A stretch of DNA of 64,000 bases from Zonotrichia leucophrys gambelii (Eukaryota > Chordata > Aves > Passeriformes > Passerellidae): assembly GCF_028769735.1 (NCBI RefSeq), contig NW_026992291.1:1-64000 (forward strand), given 5' to 3'. Position numbers and translations under genes: made by a program. Of the stretch, positions 1 through 10,907 are shown piece by piece (within the stretch, counting starts at the first letter, position 1; each line of letters begins with the position of its first letter). The notes beneath the pieces are model-generated. The model was not told the DNA's origin, did no database searches, and saw only the letters and a list, made by a program, of their open reading frames with translations.

Positions 1-2483
1 GGTACACATAGTACACATGTTACTTTAAAGGTTTGCAAAACTATGCCTTTTCAGACTGGCCAGTTATTCATTCCCCACACTACAACATAAACATTCTCCA
101 CAGGTACTAAAGCTTTATTTAAAACTGAACACATAACCCTTGTGCTGACAAAAATTCTTCCCTTTTGGGAAGGTTACCTTTACCCCTCCTCCCTTACCTT
201 GGGAGGAAGCCTTTACAAATCATATGTACTCATTTTGCGAACTGTGATTGCTTCGCATTTCAGCGTGATAATCCTTGCCTGATTTCATACGTTGCTATCT
301 TATGCTGCATGCTGAACAACATGTTTGATTTGCTTTCTCTTTGCCTTGTTTTCCTTTTCAGGGGCCAAGACCAGAGAGCAGTCCAATCTCACAGTCTCTT
401 TGTCATTCTGGGTGATTTCTTAAGACAAAAGACATTTCAGCATACAAAAACTATCCCATTTATCTTCCTATTATAAAACAGTACTAACAACAATGAAGCA
501 CTATAAATCGTTTTATTTTCTGAGCTGCTCTTACTGGCAACCTCCTCCCAGCGAGCCCCTCCCAAAAGGGGCTAATTTAGGAACCTGTTTGCTCTGGTCA
601 GTTCTCATTATTTATTTCTCCTTGCCCTATCTCGCTTCCATTTGAACCTTTTTACAGACCTTCACAGTAGTTTCTCAGTTTTCCTCCTATACACACAGCT
701 CCAGGTGGCAGGTATCAGATGTGATTCCCACACACAAGCTCTAAGACCTTAGGTTCTGAATCCGCTTGACCAGAAACCTTTAATTTACACTCGGGGCGTG
801 TACCCTGACACTTATTGGAACAGCAAAACAGCAATACCAGTGTCTCTCATAAACACCGCACTGCAATAATACCTGCACATCCAGCTTTTGCCCACAGGCC
901 ATTCCCGTGTTCCCTGGGGAGACAGGGCAGCCAGAGCTGTCCCTGTGCCCAGGGCGCAGCCACTGTCACCTCACACAGCCTGCTAGCCTCTTGATGTACC
1001 AAAGTCTCCCCGAAATTGCTCACAAAGGCAGGCTATTCGGTTTGTTACAGAGAACCTTAAATCCCTACAGCAGATTGTTTCCAGTAAAGACTTACTGCAG
1101 TACCAAGTGAAGTCTCATAAATCTCATAAGTCTCATTAACTAATTCATCTCATTCATCCCTTCTGTATAAACTCTGTTTTACAAAATATCAGTCTTTTCT
1201 AGTTCTCTTCTTGCACAATCTAATCAAGCACTGTGTCTACTTACACTTGTTTTGCTGCTTTGCAAAAAGGCTGTGCTAGTCACAGCCAAAACTCTGATAT
1301 ACCTGCAGACACAGACACACGCACTCACTCCCCCCTCCCCCTTATCTCAAATTCACTAGAGCCATGGCTTGAATTACTATGAGGGGAGAATTCTTGGAAT
1401 TCCTTTAACTCGCTTTATCGAAGTTAAACATAAATCACCGTACTATAGTTGTCCTATGTAAAATGCTACTCTTGTTGCAACAAAATCTTAAAATCTCCAC
1501 AAACACCACTATACAATCTGAGAATCAAATTACCACAATGCAGCGGAAGAAAATCACCACACAAAATCACCGGGAAAGGGCATATTTCTCAAAGTGCTCA
1601 CTTTTCTCAACACAACACAGCACACCATAATTCGGCATTTACTCAAATCAATTTTTCCTGGACACGATCAAAATAACAACACACAGTCTAGAGATCAAGT
1701 CCAAACATCCAAGGCAAAGGAACTCTCTGAGCTCATACTCACGGTTAAAATGTACCAAATCTACACAAATCACTACATTCAAACACGATAAATACCATCA
1801 CTGACATTCCTCCACTCGCTTCTCCGCAGGGCACTTCTCTCCCTGCCCCCGCAGCCTGCTGCAGCCGGCGCCTCTGGCCTCACTCGGCTGCTTCAAACAC
1901 GGGGAGTACTGACCCATCCCCGCACTGTAGGGCACTGTAGATTTACTCTCTTTTATACACCATACACATATCATCTGCACGATCACAAACACAGTGCACT
2001 GGCCACACACATTAACCATACAGCAACACAGTGTCCGGACATCACACACACACACAAACAAAACACACGGGCTCACCAGTTCTGCTCCATCAGAACTATG
2101 AATCCTCAATACACACATACACGGGTTCACCCGGCTTACCCCCAAAGCCGCTAGCGGTCTGCTCTATCAGAACGACGAACCCGGCCTCTAATACAGCTGC
2201 TCTATCAGCTGAACCCCGTCTCTAATACAGCTGCTCTATCAGCTGAACCCATGAACCCAGACGTCTCTGGTGGTTTACTCCCTTTCTCTCCTTCCTCCCC
2301 CCCCTGGGGCCCCATACATACCGTATTCTCCTCCGCAGGCCAGCGGGTCGTTGTCTGTCCTCGCAGGTGGCAAGTTGAGACACGCGGAGCCCCACCAGGA
2401 AAAAAATCCTGGGGCGCGCCATGGAGGTCCGTCTATCCCCCCTGCCCCGCGGGACAGAGAACTCCTGCCTTGGCTCGCCAAAA
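1..2483 (-). mobile_element. Partial class I ERV (D copy): leader region, minus orientation
   Basis: Mirror of 19662-22148, the leader of element D downstream of its 5' LTR. It is rich in CA/TG runs (1980-2120) and has no frame recognisable as gag; the short ORFs here (for example 165-476 or 1798-2145) match nothing I know and use non-ATG starts or low-complexity sequence. A primer-binding-site-like stretch lies at about 2462-2480 (TGGCGAGCC on the minus strand). The rest of this D copy would lie left of the window. Confidence 0.75.
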
Positions 2484-2873
2484 TGTTTTGCGGAGAAAAG
2501 AAGAAACCTCACTACTTGTAAAAGTTGTAAAGCCCGGTATGCTTTATTACGACGCGCGCCGGACGCAAGACTCCCCAAAAGGGCATGCGTGCCCCTGGAG
2601 ACTCCAAGTCCCCTTTTTATCCCCCCCTCCAAATGCATATGCATACAGTTTCAAATTAAGTTCATACATATTCATTCCACGCGACATTTAGCACTAATTC
2701 TTCTTTATCGAAGGAATTCCTAGGTCAGGGGCAGATTGACCTCGCGGTTTTCTGTTTTTCTTTCTCTGTCTCCTTGCTGTCTCTGGAATGCGGCCTCTCC
2801 TTCAGCTTTAGCTCCACAGACCCTTCACCTCTCCTAGACACTTCACCTAGTTCAGGATGGATACTCTGTCTCA
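2484..2873 (-). mobile_element. 5' LTR of the D copy in the left arm (390 bp)
   Basis: Same 390 bp as 19272-19661 reversed, with three visible substitutions. On the plus strand it starts TGTTTTGCGG and ends CTGTCTCA. The polyadenylation signal AATAAA lies on the minus strand. It is followed by AACC (2874-2877), the reverse complement of the GGTT target duplication that flanks D in the right arm, so it marks the same insertion site in C pol. Confidence 0.9.
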
Positions 2874-2877
2874 AACC

Positions 2878-4308
2878 AGACAAAAGATTTGAGTGGACGA
2901 CACTTCCACAGGGGATGCACAACTCCTCCACATTGTGCCAGCTTTATGTTGACGCTGCATTACAGCCATTACGTCAGCAGTGGCCAGCTACCATAATATA
3001 TCATTACATGGATGATATTTTGTTCGCGCAGCAACAGCCATTTTCCCCTTTGCAAGTTGACAGCATCAAAGACACTCTTGCAGCAGCCTCACTTGTTATT
3101 GCCACAGAGAAAATTCAGACTACGAAACCATGGAAGTATTTGGGATGGACTCTAATGGACCAAACAGTGGTGCCCCAAAAATTAGAACTGCACTTGGACA
3201 TTAAGACTCTACATGATGCTCAAAAGTTGCTAGGAGACTTACAGTGGCTAAAACCCATTGTGGGAGTACCAAATCACTTGTTGGAGACCCTACGACCCTT
3301 GTTAAAGGGCACTGACCCCACTACCCCTGTATGCCTCACAAAGGAACACCATACTGCCCTACAGCAAATCAGTAACTGTGTGCAACAAGGATATGTGTCT
3401 CGTCGACAGCTAGATTGCCCTATTGACCTCACCGTTTGGAATAGTCCTTGTCACCTGCTTGGCGCTCTCTCCCAATATGAAAACAAAACGGGGGAGATAC
3501 GGGTATTGGAATGGCTGTCACCACCATTACAACATAAGAGAACAATATTTTCAAAAATTGAACGATTGGCTGCGTTGATCAAAAAAGGCCGTCTCAGAAT
3601 TACTGAAGTGGATGGTCGAGAACCTGCCACCATTAGGATACCCATGGAAAAAGAGACGCTGGACTGGTACCTGGTTAATTCAGTGGACTTACAGGAAGCA
3701 TTATTGACATCATCTGCAAAGGTGGAGACAAGCAAGTTAGTGCCCAGAGTCCTGCAATGGATGACAGAATGGGACTGGATCACTCGGCCACTGAGAAGAG
3801 AGCGACCCATAGAAGGAGCCACCACAGCCTTCACAGACGCAGGGAAGAAATCGAGACGTGCTGCTGTCACTTGGCAAGAAAAAGGACAATGGAAGCATCA
3901 ACTTCTTACAGCAGACCCTGCAGACAGCCTACAAACCTTAGAATTGTTAGCAGTAGTATGGGCAATGTCCAATCTGCATGAGCCTTGAATGTGGTCACAG
4001 ACTCCATGTATGTTGCTGGAGTAGCCAGACGTATAGAAGGAGCAGCAATTAAGGAAGTAAATAACAAACGGCTGTATGAGTTACTGGTTCAATTAAGGAA
4101 AGCTCTCCGGGATAGAAGTGCAGTGTACTCTGTAATCCATATTAGGAGCCACAAGTGGTCCGAGGGCCTAGGAGAAGGAAATGAGCGTGCAGATAAATTG
4201 GTTACCTTACCCATTGATAACTCTTGTCCTGTTGATAAGCATACATTGGCAAGAGAAGCCCATAGTAAGTACCATCAAAATGCAAAAGGGTTAGGCGAGG
4301 AACTTTGA
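2878..4308 (+). pseudogene. pol: C copy pol: reverse transcriptase (C-terminal part) and RNase H, broken
   Basis: This is the part of a class II retroviral polymerase downstream of the D insertion. The open frame covers the RT palm with a YMDD active site (about 3006-3017), the thumb/connection, and an RNase H start (FTDAG near 3830). A missing C near 3984, present in the right-arm copy, shifts the frame and creates a TGA; RNase H continues in another frame at 3985-4308 and ends in a TGA shared by both arms. The apparent N-terminus before 2878 is LTR sequence read through. Reverse transcription would have been its role; this copy is dead. Confidence 0.9.
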
Positions 4309-4309
4309 T

Positions 4310-5200
4310 CTGGGCTTGTCAGAAGCCAAGGCCATTGTCAGGGCTTGTCCAATATGCAGTTATCATAATGGGGGAATAGGCCTGGGCTGCGGAGTTAATC
4401 CTCAAGGTTTAGAAATGAATGAGAAATGGCAAATGGATGCCACGCATGTAGCCAGGTTTGGTAGGCTCAAGTATGTGCATGTTACTATAGATACATACAG
4501 CCACTACATATGGGCTACAGCTCAGGGAGGAGAGAAAGCAATACACGTGATCAGGCACTTATTGAGCTGCTTTGCTGTCATGGGAGTCCCAAAAGGTATC
4601 AAAACAGATAATGGCCCGGCCTACACAAGTGCTAGGGTCCGAAAGTTTTTGGACCAATGGTCTGTCAAGCATGTGCCAGGTATTCCACATTCCTCCACAG
4701 GACAGGCGATAGTAGAAAGAGCAAATGGTACCCTCAAACAGTACATTGACAAACACCAGGATTTAAAGGACCCACAAGCATGCCTGGCTAAGGTTTTGTA
4801 TGTGATCAATCATTTATTTGTTTTTGGGGAGGACGATGCCCCCTCTGCAGTTAAACATCACCCGAGGTCAAGTCAGGAAGCTATTAAGGAAACGGAGGTC
4901 TGGGTGAAGTATAAAAATCCAAGCACAGGGATATGGGAAAAGCCCGCAAAAGTGCTATACTGGGGTTGGGAATATCTTTGTGTTTCCTCACCAACAGGGC
5001 CTCTGTGGGTGCCTGCCAAGTGGACTAAACCTATCTTTGATGCAGCATCTGGTGGACAACCTTACGGAGGGGGACAAGGAGTGTCTGGAGAAGAAGCTGC
5101 CGCTGATCTTGCAACCCTTATTGCTGCAACTGAAGGGACACTCGAAAGCGGTGGACAGAGCAGTGACACGCCACTAACGGACGGCCAGGGAGCTGATTGA
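4310..5200 (+). pseudogene. pol: C copy integrase (about 294 codons)
   Basis: Retroviral integrase. Visible are a zinc-finger CxxC (CPIC, near 4350), a core with WQMDATH (first Asp), KTDNGPAYT (second Asp), an ERANG glutamate about 35 residues later, and a C-terminal SH3-like part with WVPAKW. The sequence resembles alpha/betaretroviral integrases. It is separated from RNase H by a TGA and a frame change just upstream (about 4306), so no continuous pol exists. The tail overlaps another frame that becomes the Cys-rich ORF downstream. The right-arm copy lacks one G near 17774 and is open only from 17730 down. Confidence 0.85.
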
Positions 5201-5384
5201 CACTGTTGAAGCACTATCGACCTTCCGCATAAAAGGACCAGCGACGGAGCACTGCCTTGAGTGTCACAGCCCCTGCTGTGCTGCGTGGGTAGCTCTATAT
5301 TGTGGGGGTTGTGGTAAAACCTTTTGGTTAGAACAGTCCGGGATCTGGGGCTTATGGTGTAACACCTGTAAGCATACATAACTA
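5178..5384 (+). CDS. Cys-rich ORF between integrase and env, possible zinc-binding accessory protein
   Basis: In the frame following the TAA at 5175-5177 there is an open stretch of about 67 codons ending in TAA. It has no ATG of its own. Its second half carries an ordered series of cysteine/histidine pairs: CLEC-H, PCC, CGGC, and finally CNTC-H, the pattern of a zinc ribbon. The same frame is also open upstream (4980-5174) across the end of integrase, with only the TAA between. I do not recognise the family. It may be an exon of a spliced accessory gene, a displaced zinc-finger domain, or chance. The right-arm copy has one C fewer in a CCCC run (near 16876) and is frameshifted. Confidence 0.3.
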
Positions 5385-5739
5385 CACATGGGGGGAAGAC
5401 TGGCAGAGGGAACTAAGGAGACAGACGGGGCTAGATACGGCCCTAGCTTTAAATCTTTATGAGTCTCCCGAGCAAAAAATCTTGGCCTATTACCGGTGGG
5501 AGGTACAGTGTATTGTGAAAAGAGTTAAAGCTCAAAGCAAGTCATATATAGCTTCTGCCAGGTGTAGAAAATTGGTGCCTCTAACACAGCATTCTGTAGT
5601 AGGACCCATTAAAGGAGATCCCGATAAGGCATTGGACTCCTGCATTGAGACTCTTCAGGGATTTGGATTGCAAAAGTTAGGATCCGTAAGGTTAAAGACA
5701 GATAAGAAAGGGAGAGCGAGAAAGAAAACAGAAAAATGA
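5329..5739 (+). CDS. Small basic ORF overlapping the env start
   Basis: Open frame of about 136 codons after a TAG near 5325, with no ATG; from 5482 it gives 85 residues. It ends in a strongly basic tail (KTDKKGRARKKTEK), and its TGA overlaps the env ATG as ATGA at 5736-5739. The position just before env and the basic tail would suit an RNA-binding Rec/Rev-like protein or an env leader exon, but no sequence family is recognised. The same 85-residue frame is intact in the right arm (16407-16664). It could equally be a leftover of the pol 3' end. Confidence 0.3.
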
Positions 5740-7116
5740 GGCTTATTTTTGTTATACTGCTTAGTGCTGTGGCGGATGGGGCAGTAGGAGTAACGCACTT
5801 TAATCAGCCTAGAGATAACATATGGATAACGCTTGCTAATCAAACTAACCAATCTTCGCTTTGCCTTAGCCTTGGGGGGGGTTACTAATCCATTTCGAAC
5901 ATGTTTGGTGGGTCTTCCAGTGTGGTCCCCTCGGGAATTTTGCAATCTGATCAATAATCAAACTCTATGCAGGCGCAATCTGACAAACATTAAACCACCC
6001 ACGCCAGGTTACACCACAAGTCAGAGTGATGGTTACTGCCAATGCTTGATAGTCTTATAGCTTAATACTACCCTGCATTCTCCTCCAGAGGAGCTAGATC
6101 TCTTTGGAAGTGCAAACCCCAGTATAACTAACACCTCAAATGGCGGATGGTTTAGTTTTGAGCCCTTAGATCTACAGAATTTACATCGGCCTAGAGACGC
6201 ATGGGCTACCTTGGATTCATCCCTCAGTTTGGATACAGTATCCAAACAGGTTTATAGTCAATGTAAAGGCACTACCATTAGGACACCGAGGAAACTACCC
6301 ACAGGAATATTTCTAATCTGTGGAGACAGAGCTTGGAATGGTATACCAGTCAGGCCACAGGGTGGACCTTGCTATTTGGGAAAATTGTCATTGTTTCACC
6401 CCAGTGTGTCTTCATTAATGCAACTCAGTCAAAATTCAAGCAGGAAGAGACGCAGCCTGTATAACTTAGACTGCAGCCGAATAGGGGGCCCACGGTTTTG
6501 GAGTGAGTTAAAACAAGTGATGGTCTCAACTGTCTTGCCGGGAGGAGCTGCAAATAAAGCCATGAACCTAGCAAAGCAGTTGGGATGCTGGGCCAAGGAT
6601 GAGCTAGACAAAACGTCACAAATTTTAGATATGCTAACTGCAGATGTGCAAAGTGTTAATCATGCTGTTTTGCAAAATAGAGCTGCTATAGATTTTTTGC
6701 TTTTAGCACAAGGTCATGGATGTGAAGAGTTTGAGGGAATGTGTTGCATGAATTTGTCTGATCACTCTGTGTCCATTCATGCGAAGATAAAAGAATTACA
6801 GCAGGGACTTCACAGTCTTAAAGAAGAAGAGGGTTTAGGAATTGACGAATGGCTTAAAGGCTTAGGACTTGGACGGTGGCTGAGAAACCTTGTGATATAT
6901 GCTATAGGGTTACTGGGTGTGATTTCGTTGCTTTTGCTTATTTTGCCTTGTATTTTTAATTGTATTCAAAATATGGTCAGCCGAATGATAGAAAGAACTT
7001 GGCAGACTAGCCTCCTTGCCCAAGAACAAAACGGGGAAGTGTGGAGAGTTTTGTCAAAGAGTGGCATGAGGAGAGAGGACACAGCCAAATTAATTTGGGA
7101 AAGATGTCCTAACTAG
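5736..7116 (+). pseudogene. env: C copy env, alpharetrovirus-like envelope, broken by a frameshift and a stop
   Basis: ATG at 5736 starts a hydrophobic signal peptide followed by surface-subunit sequence resembling avian alpharetroviral SU. The frame breaks at the G8 run 5874-5881, resumes in another frame, meets a TAG at 6058-6060, and is then open to 7116. The second part holds the SU end with a CGDRAW segment, a furin-type cleavage site (RKRRS, about 6441-6456), a heptad region, the conserved segment LQNRAAIDFLLL followed by a CX6CC motif (about 6670-6750), and a membrane anchor (about 6880-6970). SU looks about 240 residues, short for the family. The last codons run into the 3' LTR. Both breaks are also in the right arm. 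Confidence 0.9.
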
Positions 7117-7445
7117 GGCAGAGACAGGCAGAGGCCTTTTTGTGTCTGTAGCAGGATAGAGAATGGAAAAGTACAAGACCATGGATAGTTCCAAATCTTT
7201 CAGGTGAGAGATAATGTGTCCTTGATCCTTGCAAAATATGATAAAGAAATGGACAGTGAGGCAGGAGAGATAGAGAACGTAGGCTCAAAGGAATGTGGAT
7301 GAGTTAATGCTATAGTTTAACCAATAGATTGCTTGGCTTGCAGAATATTCATAAGCTTATTATTTGCTGTATAAGTGTTTGAAACTTTCTTCAGTATAGC
7401 GGGCCATGATGAACCAACTGGTGTCCTGGTCTCCTTCCTACGACA
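7040..7445 (+). mobile_element. 3' LTR of the C copy (406 bp)
   Basis: Starts TGTGGAGAG after a purine-rich CAAAACGGGGAAG and ends CCTACGACA. It is the reverse complement of 14700-15105 and shares that LTR's private variants against the 5' LTR at 30245-30650, so it is a copy of the same 3' LTR and not a new insertion. It is followed by GGCCGT (7446-7451), the reverse complement of the ACGGCC target duplication of C. Confidence 0.92.
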
Positions 7446-8073
7446 GGCCGTGGCAGAGATTATCTTCTCAGATGATGTAATAACTAGGAACCCAGACTTA
7501 GTACCATGCACGTCTGTGATGTGGCGAAAACTCGTACGACTTGGGCCACATGAATATGCTTCTGCCTTAGCCATCATGAAGAGGGATGAGAGGGGTGAGA
7601 CTGTGCTTGACATGGCAAGGAAGCTCCAAGCATATGCAGATGCTGTACATGGCCCGACACATGCCAGAATCGCAGCAGTAGAAACACGTCTGCAGAACTT
7701 AGAGGATAAGATAGAGGAGAACCATAAGAAGCTTAGAGAGGAGATTAAAGAAGACCTTCTCCAAATTTCAGCAGTACAGATCCGAGGTTCCGGTATCCAA
7801 GGCAGACGTTTCCCAGATGGTGAGAGAAGATACACCCCACGAGCTGAGCTGTGGTTTTACCTGCGTGATTGTGGGGAAAACATGAGAAGGTGGGATAGGA
7901 AACCTACCGCTGTTCTGGCACGACGGGTGCGTGAACTGAAGGAAGCCACCAGGAGGAAAGCAGCTCCAGTTGCCCGTAGCCGAACGGCCAGGTATGATGA
8001 TGATGACATGTCTGACCCCCTCGAAGGAACATCCAAAACATACACCCAGGGAAAGAATGATAACCAGGCTTAG
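7446..8073 (+). pseudogene. gag: A gag, 3' part (ERV-L-like), 5'-truncated by C
   Basis: About 209 codons ending in TAG at 8071-8073. Order: an IIFSDD segment, a region with GETVLDMARKLQAYAD, a predicted coiled coil (heptad-like ETRLQNLEDKIEENHKKLREEI), then a basic Arg/Lys-rich stretch and an acidic DDDD patch. No CCHC zinc knuckle is visible, unlike orthoretroviral Gag; ERV-L and foamy-type Gag proteins also tend to lack it. The N-terminal gag of A would lie left of the window beyond the C copy. The frame runs on through the TAG straight into pro. Confidence 0.8.
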
Positions 8074-8415
8074 AGGGGCCCTGCCTCTAGCCAGGTAGAG
8101 GCCAGGGAAAATCGTGTTTTCTGGTCTGTGTGGATTCGTTGGCCTGGCACATCGGAACCACAAGAGTACAAAGCTTTGGTCGATACTGGTGCGCAATGCA
8201 CATTAATCCCATCAAGACATGTGGGGACAGAGTCTGTTTCTATTGCTGGTGTGACAGGGGGATCCCAGGATTTCACTTTGGTGGAAGCTGATGTGAGCCT
8301 AACGGGAAATGAGTGGAAGAAGCATCCTATTGTGACTGGACCAGAGGCCCCATGTATTTTGGGCATAGACTACCTTCGAAGAGGGTACTTCAAAGACCCA
8401 AAAGGACTCAGATGA
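8074..8415 (+). CDS. pro: A retroviral aspartic protease
   Basis: In frame with gag across the TAG. The active site is LVDTGAQCTLI (about 8179-8211), a pepsin-like retroviral protease motif, with the expected downstream ILGIDYL near 8355-8375. It would cleave the Gag-Pol precursor. The frame closes at TGA 8413-8415 and pol follows in the same frame, so gag, pro and pol form one reading frame broken by two stop codons. The left copy has LRRGY where the right arm has LRSGY. Confidence 0.8.
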   Translation, partial: RGPASSQVEARENRVFWSVWIRWPGTSEPQEYKALVDTGAQCTLIPSRHVGTESVSIAGVTGGSQDFTLVEADVSLTGNEWKKHPIVTGPEAPCILGIDYLRRGYFKDPKGLR

Positions 8416-10256
8416 GCATTTGGAATAGCTGCTGTAGAGACAGAGGGCATCCAGCAATTGAACACCTTGCCTGGGTTGTCTGAGAATCCATCTGCAGTAG
8501 GATGCCTGACGGGAGAAGAGCAACGAGTGCCAATTGCCACTTCCATAGTGCATCGACGGCAGTATAGGACCACTCGAGATGCTGCGATCCCCATCCATAA
8601 GATGATCCGAGAGCTGGAGAGCCAAGGGGTGGTCAGCAAGACCCACTCACCCTTCAACAGCCCCATTTGGCCTGTGCGAAAATCTGAAGGAGAATGGAGA
8701 TTGACTGTGGACTATCGTGCATTGAATGAAGTGACTCCACCACTGAGTGCTGCCGTGCCAGACATATTAGAGCTCCAGTATGAGCTTGAGTCCAAGGCAG
8801 CAAGGTGGTACGCCACTATAGACATAGCCAATGCATTTTTCTCCATTCCTCTGGCAGCAGAATGCAGGCCTCAGTTTGCCTTCACATGGAGGGGAGTGCA
8901 GTACACCTGGAACCGACTGCCCCAGGGGTGGAAGCACAGCCCCACCATCTGCCATGGACTGATCCAGGCTGCACTGGAAAAGGGTGAGGCTCCAGAACAT
9001 CTGCAGTATATTGATGACATCATTGTGTGGGGGAACACAGCTGCGGAAGTGTTCGAGAAAGGGAAGGAAATCATCCACATCCTCCTGGGAGCTGGTTTCA
9101 CCATTAAAAAGAGCAAAGTAAAGGGACCAGCTCGTGAGATTCAATTCCTGGGAGTGAAGTGGCAAGATGGATGGCGTCAGTTTCCTACAGATGTCATCAA
9201 CAAGATCACAGCAATGTCTCCACCCACCAATAAGAAAGAGACACAAGCTTTCTTGGGTGCAATAGGTTTTTGGAGGATGCATATTCCTGAGTACAGTCAG
9301 ATCGTGAGCCCTCTCTACCTGGTCACCCGCAAGAAGAACAATTTCCAGTGGGGCCCTGAGCAGCAACAGGCCTTTGTCCAGATCAAGCAGGAGATTGCTC
9401 ATGCAGTAGCCCTTGGCCCAGTCAGGACAGGACCAGAGGTGAAGAATGTGCTCTACTCTGCAGCTGGGAACCATGGCTTGTCCTGGAGCCTTTGGCAGAA
9501 GGTGCCTGAGGAGACTTGGGGTCAACCACTGGGATTTTGCAGTCGAAGCTACAGAGGGTTTGAAGCCAACTATACTCCAACAGAGAAAGAAATCCTGGCT
9601 GCCTATGAAGGAGTCCAGGCTGCCTTGGAGGTAATAGGCACTGAAGCACAACTCCTCCTGGCACCCCGACTACCCGTGCTGGGGTGGATGTTCAAAGGCA
9701 AGGTTCCTTCCACTCACCATGCCACCAGTGCTACATGGAGCAAGTGGATTGCTCTCATCACTCAGCGCGCCCGTATAGGTAAACTGAATCGCCCTGGGAT
9801 TTTGGAGGTCATTACAAATTGGCCCGAAGGTGAGAATTTTGGTGTCACAGATGAAGAGGAACAAGAACCAGTGACACGTGCTGAAGAGGCTCCTCCCTAT
9901 AACCAACTGCCCCCAGAGGAAACACGCTACGCTCTTTTCACTGACGGTTCCTGTCGCATCGTAGGGATGAACCGGAAGTGGAAAGCAGCCGTATGGAGCC
10001 CCACACGACAGGTTGCACAAGCTACCGAAGGAGAAGGTGGATCAAGCCAACTTGCTGAACTCAAAGCTTTTCAGCTGGCCCCAGACATTGCTGAGTGAGA
10101 GAAGTGGCCAAAGCTCTACCTCTACACTGATTCATGGATGGTAGCCAATGCTCTGTGGGGATGGCTGGAGAGGTGGAAAAAGGCTAACTGGCAACGTAGA
10201 GGGAAACCAATTTGGGCTGCTGGTGAGTGGAAAGACAATGCTGCCAGGGTACGGAA
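8416..10256 (+). pseudogene. pol: A pol, 5' part: reverse transcriptase and start of RNase H, cut by B
   Basis: Long frame with RT landmarks: LPQGWKHSP, YIDD at 9007-9018, then a connection domain and RNase H FTDGSC (about 9937). A TGA at 10096-10098, where the right arm has AGA, truncates the ORF. Coding homology continues to 10256, where B's LTR begins after GGAA (10253-10256). The remainder of this pol is at 32690-33693. The last 23 bases (10234-10256) differ from the matching B sequence at several positions, unlike the nearly identical rest of the arm. Confidence 0.92.
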
Positions 10257-10863
10257 TGTCCTGCTTTAGGGCAAATTTATTAAAGAATCTGCAAATGAGT
10301 GCCCCTCCAGAACGCGAGACCAACACGGCCCCTCCCCCCAACCGGTTCGGGACAAATATCCTTGGAGAGAGGTGGAAAGAACCTGTTTTTTTGACAGACA
10401 CTGCACCCGCCAGCGCACAAAATGAACAATACCAGATGACACCGCTCTGAGAAAGATGACAAAATCAGAAAGTCTCTTTCGGGGGCGGTGGTTGCTCTGT
10501 TCTCAGTCCCTCCGGCACTGGGCCAGCTGCTGCAGCCAAACCTTCGGTGTTCCCGGGTCCCAGTCTGGAGCAGGTTCGAGATGGTAACAGAAAAGGAGAA
10601 GAGAAACAGTCCAGGGAGGAATTTGGACTGTTTAGCTAAACTAGCTAATAAGCAGAGGTGAAAGCAGAGCAGAAGCGAGAGCAGAAAAGAGAGCAAGCAA
10701 AGCAGCAAGCTGAAAGCAAGAAGTGAAAAACAGCCTTATGTACCGCTTGTCTCTGTGTCCCTGATAAGAGAAACCCAAAAAAAACTTCCACTTTTCAGAG
10801 CCGGTCTTAAAGGCACAGAACAGGTGAATGGGGATACAAGAATCATAACGTCACCCCAGGACA
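10257..10863 (-). mobile_element. 3' LTR of B (607 bp)
   Basis: On the plus strand it begins TGTCCTGCTTTAGGGC and ends CCCCAGGACA. The polyadenylation signal found in other copies (AATAAA) is changed to AAAAAA here (plus strand TTTTTT near 10385), so it may be a weak terminator. It is preceded, in B's direction, by the purine-rich tract GGGGATCAGGGGTGGAA. Confidence 0.92.
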
Positions 10864-10907
10864 TTCCACCCCTGATCCCCATATCATTCTTACCCCACAA
10901 TCAGATC

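Larger units (their letters stand above)
1..10233 (+). repeat. Left arm of a giant inverted repeat
   Basis: This arm is the reverse complement of 11913-22148 (base 1 pairs with 22148, base 10233 with 11913; the coordinate sum drifts only between 22144 and 22149). Differences seen by eye are sparse, a few per kb, many of them one-base changes in homopolymer length. The arm holds, left to right, part of element D (minus), the 3' part of element C (plus) and the gag-pro-pol of element A (plus). It is cut by the window edge, so its full length is unknown. Confidence 0.95.

Noticed and set aside
165..476. 103-codon ORF and its mirror 21673-21984
   Set aside because: Starts at TTG, no motif, lies in the D leader, antisense to that element.
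2774..2877. N-terminus of the ORF 2774-3988 (MLSLECGL...)
   Set aside because: It is D LTR sequence read through; real pol homology starts at 2878.
8767..9651. 294-codon minus-strand ORF (and its mirror 12495-13379)
   Set aside because: Antisense shadow of the reverse transcriptase; same codons read backwards, no motif of its own.
10257..10863. Solo LTR at the palindrome centre
   Set aside because: It is directly joined to B's polypurine tract and pol, so it is B's 3' LTR and not a solo element.
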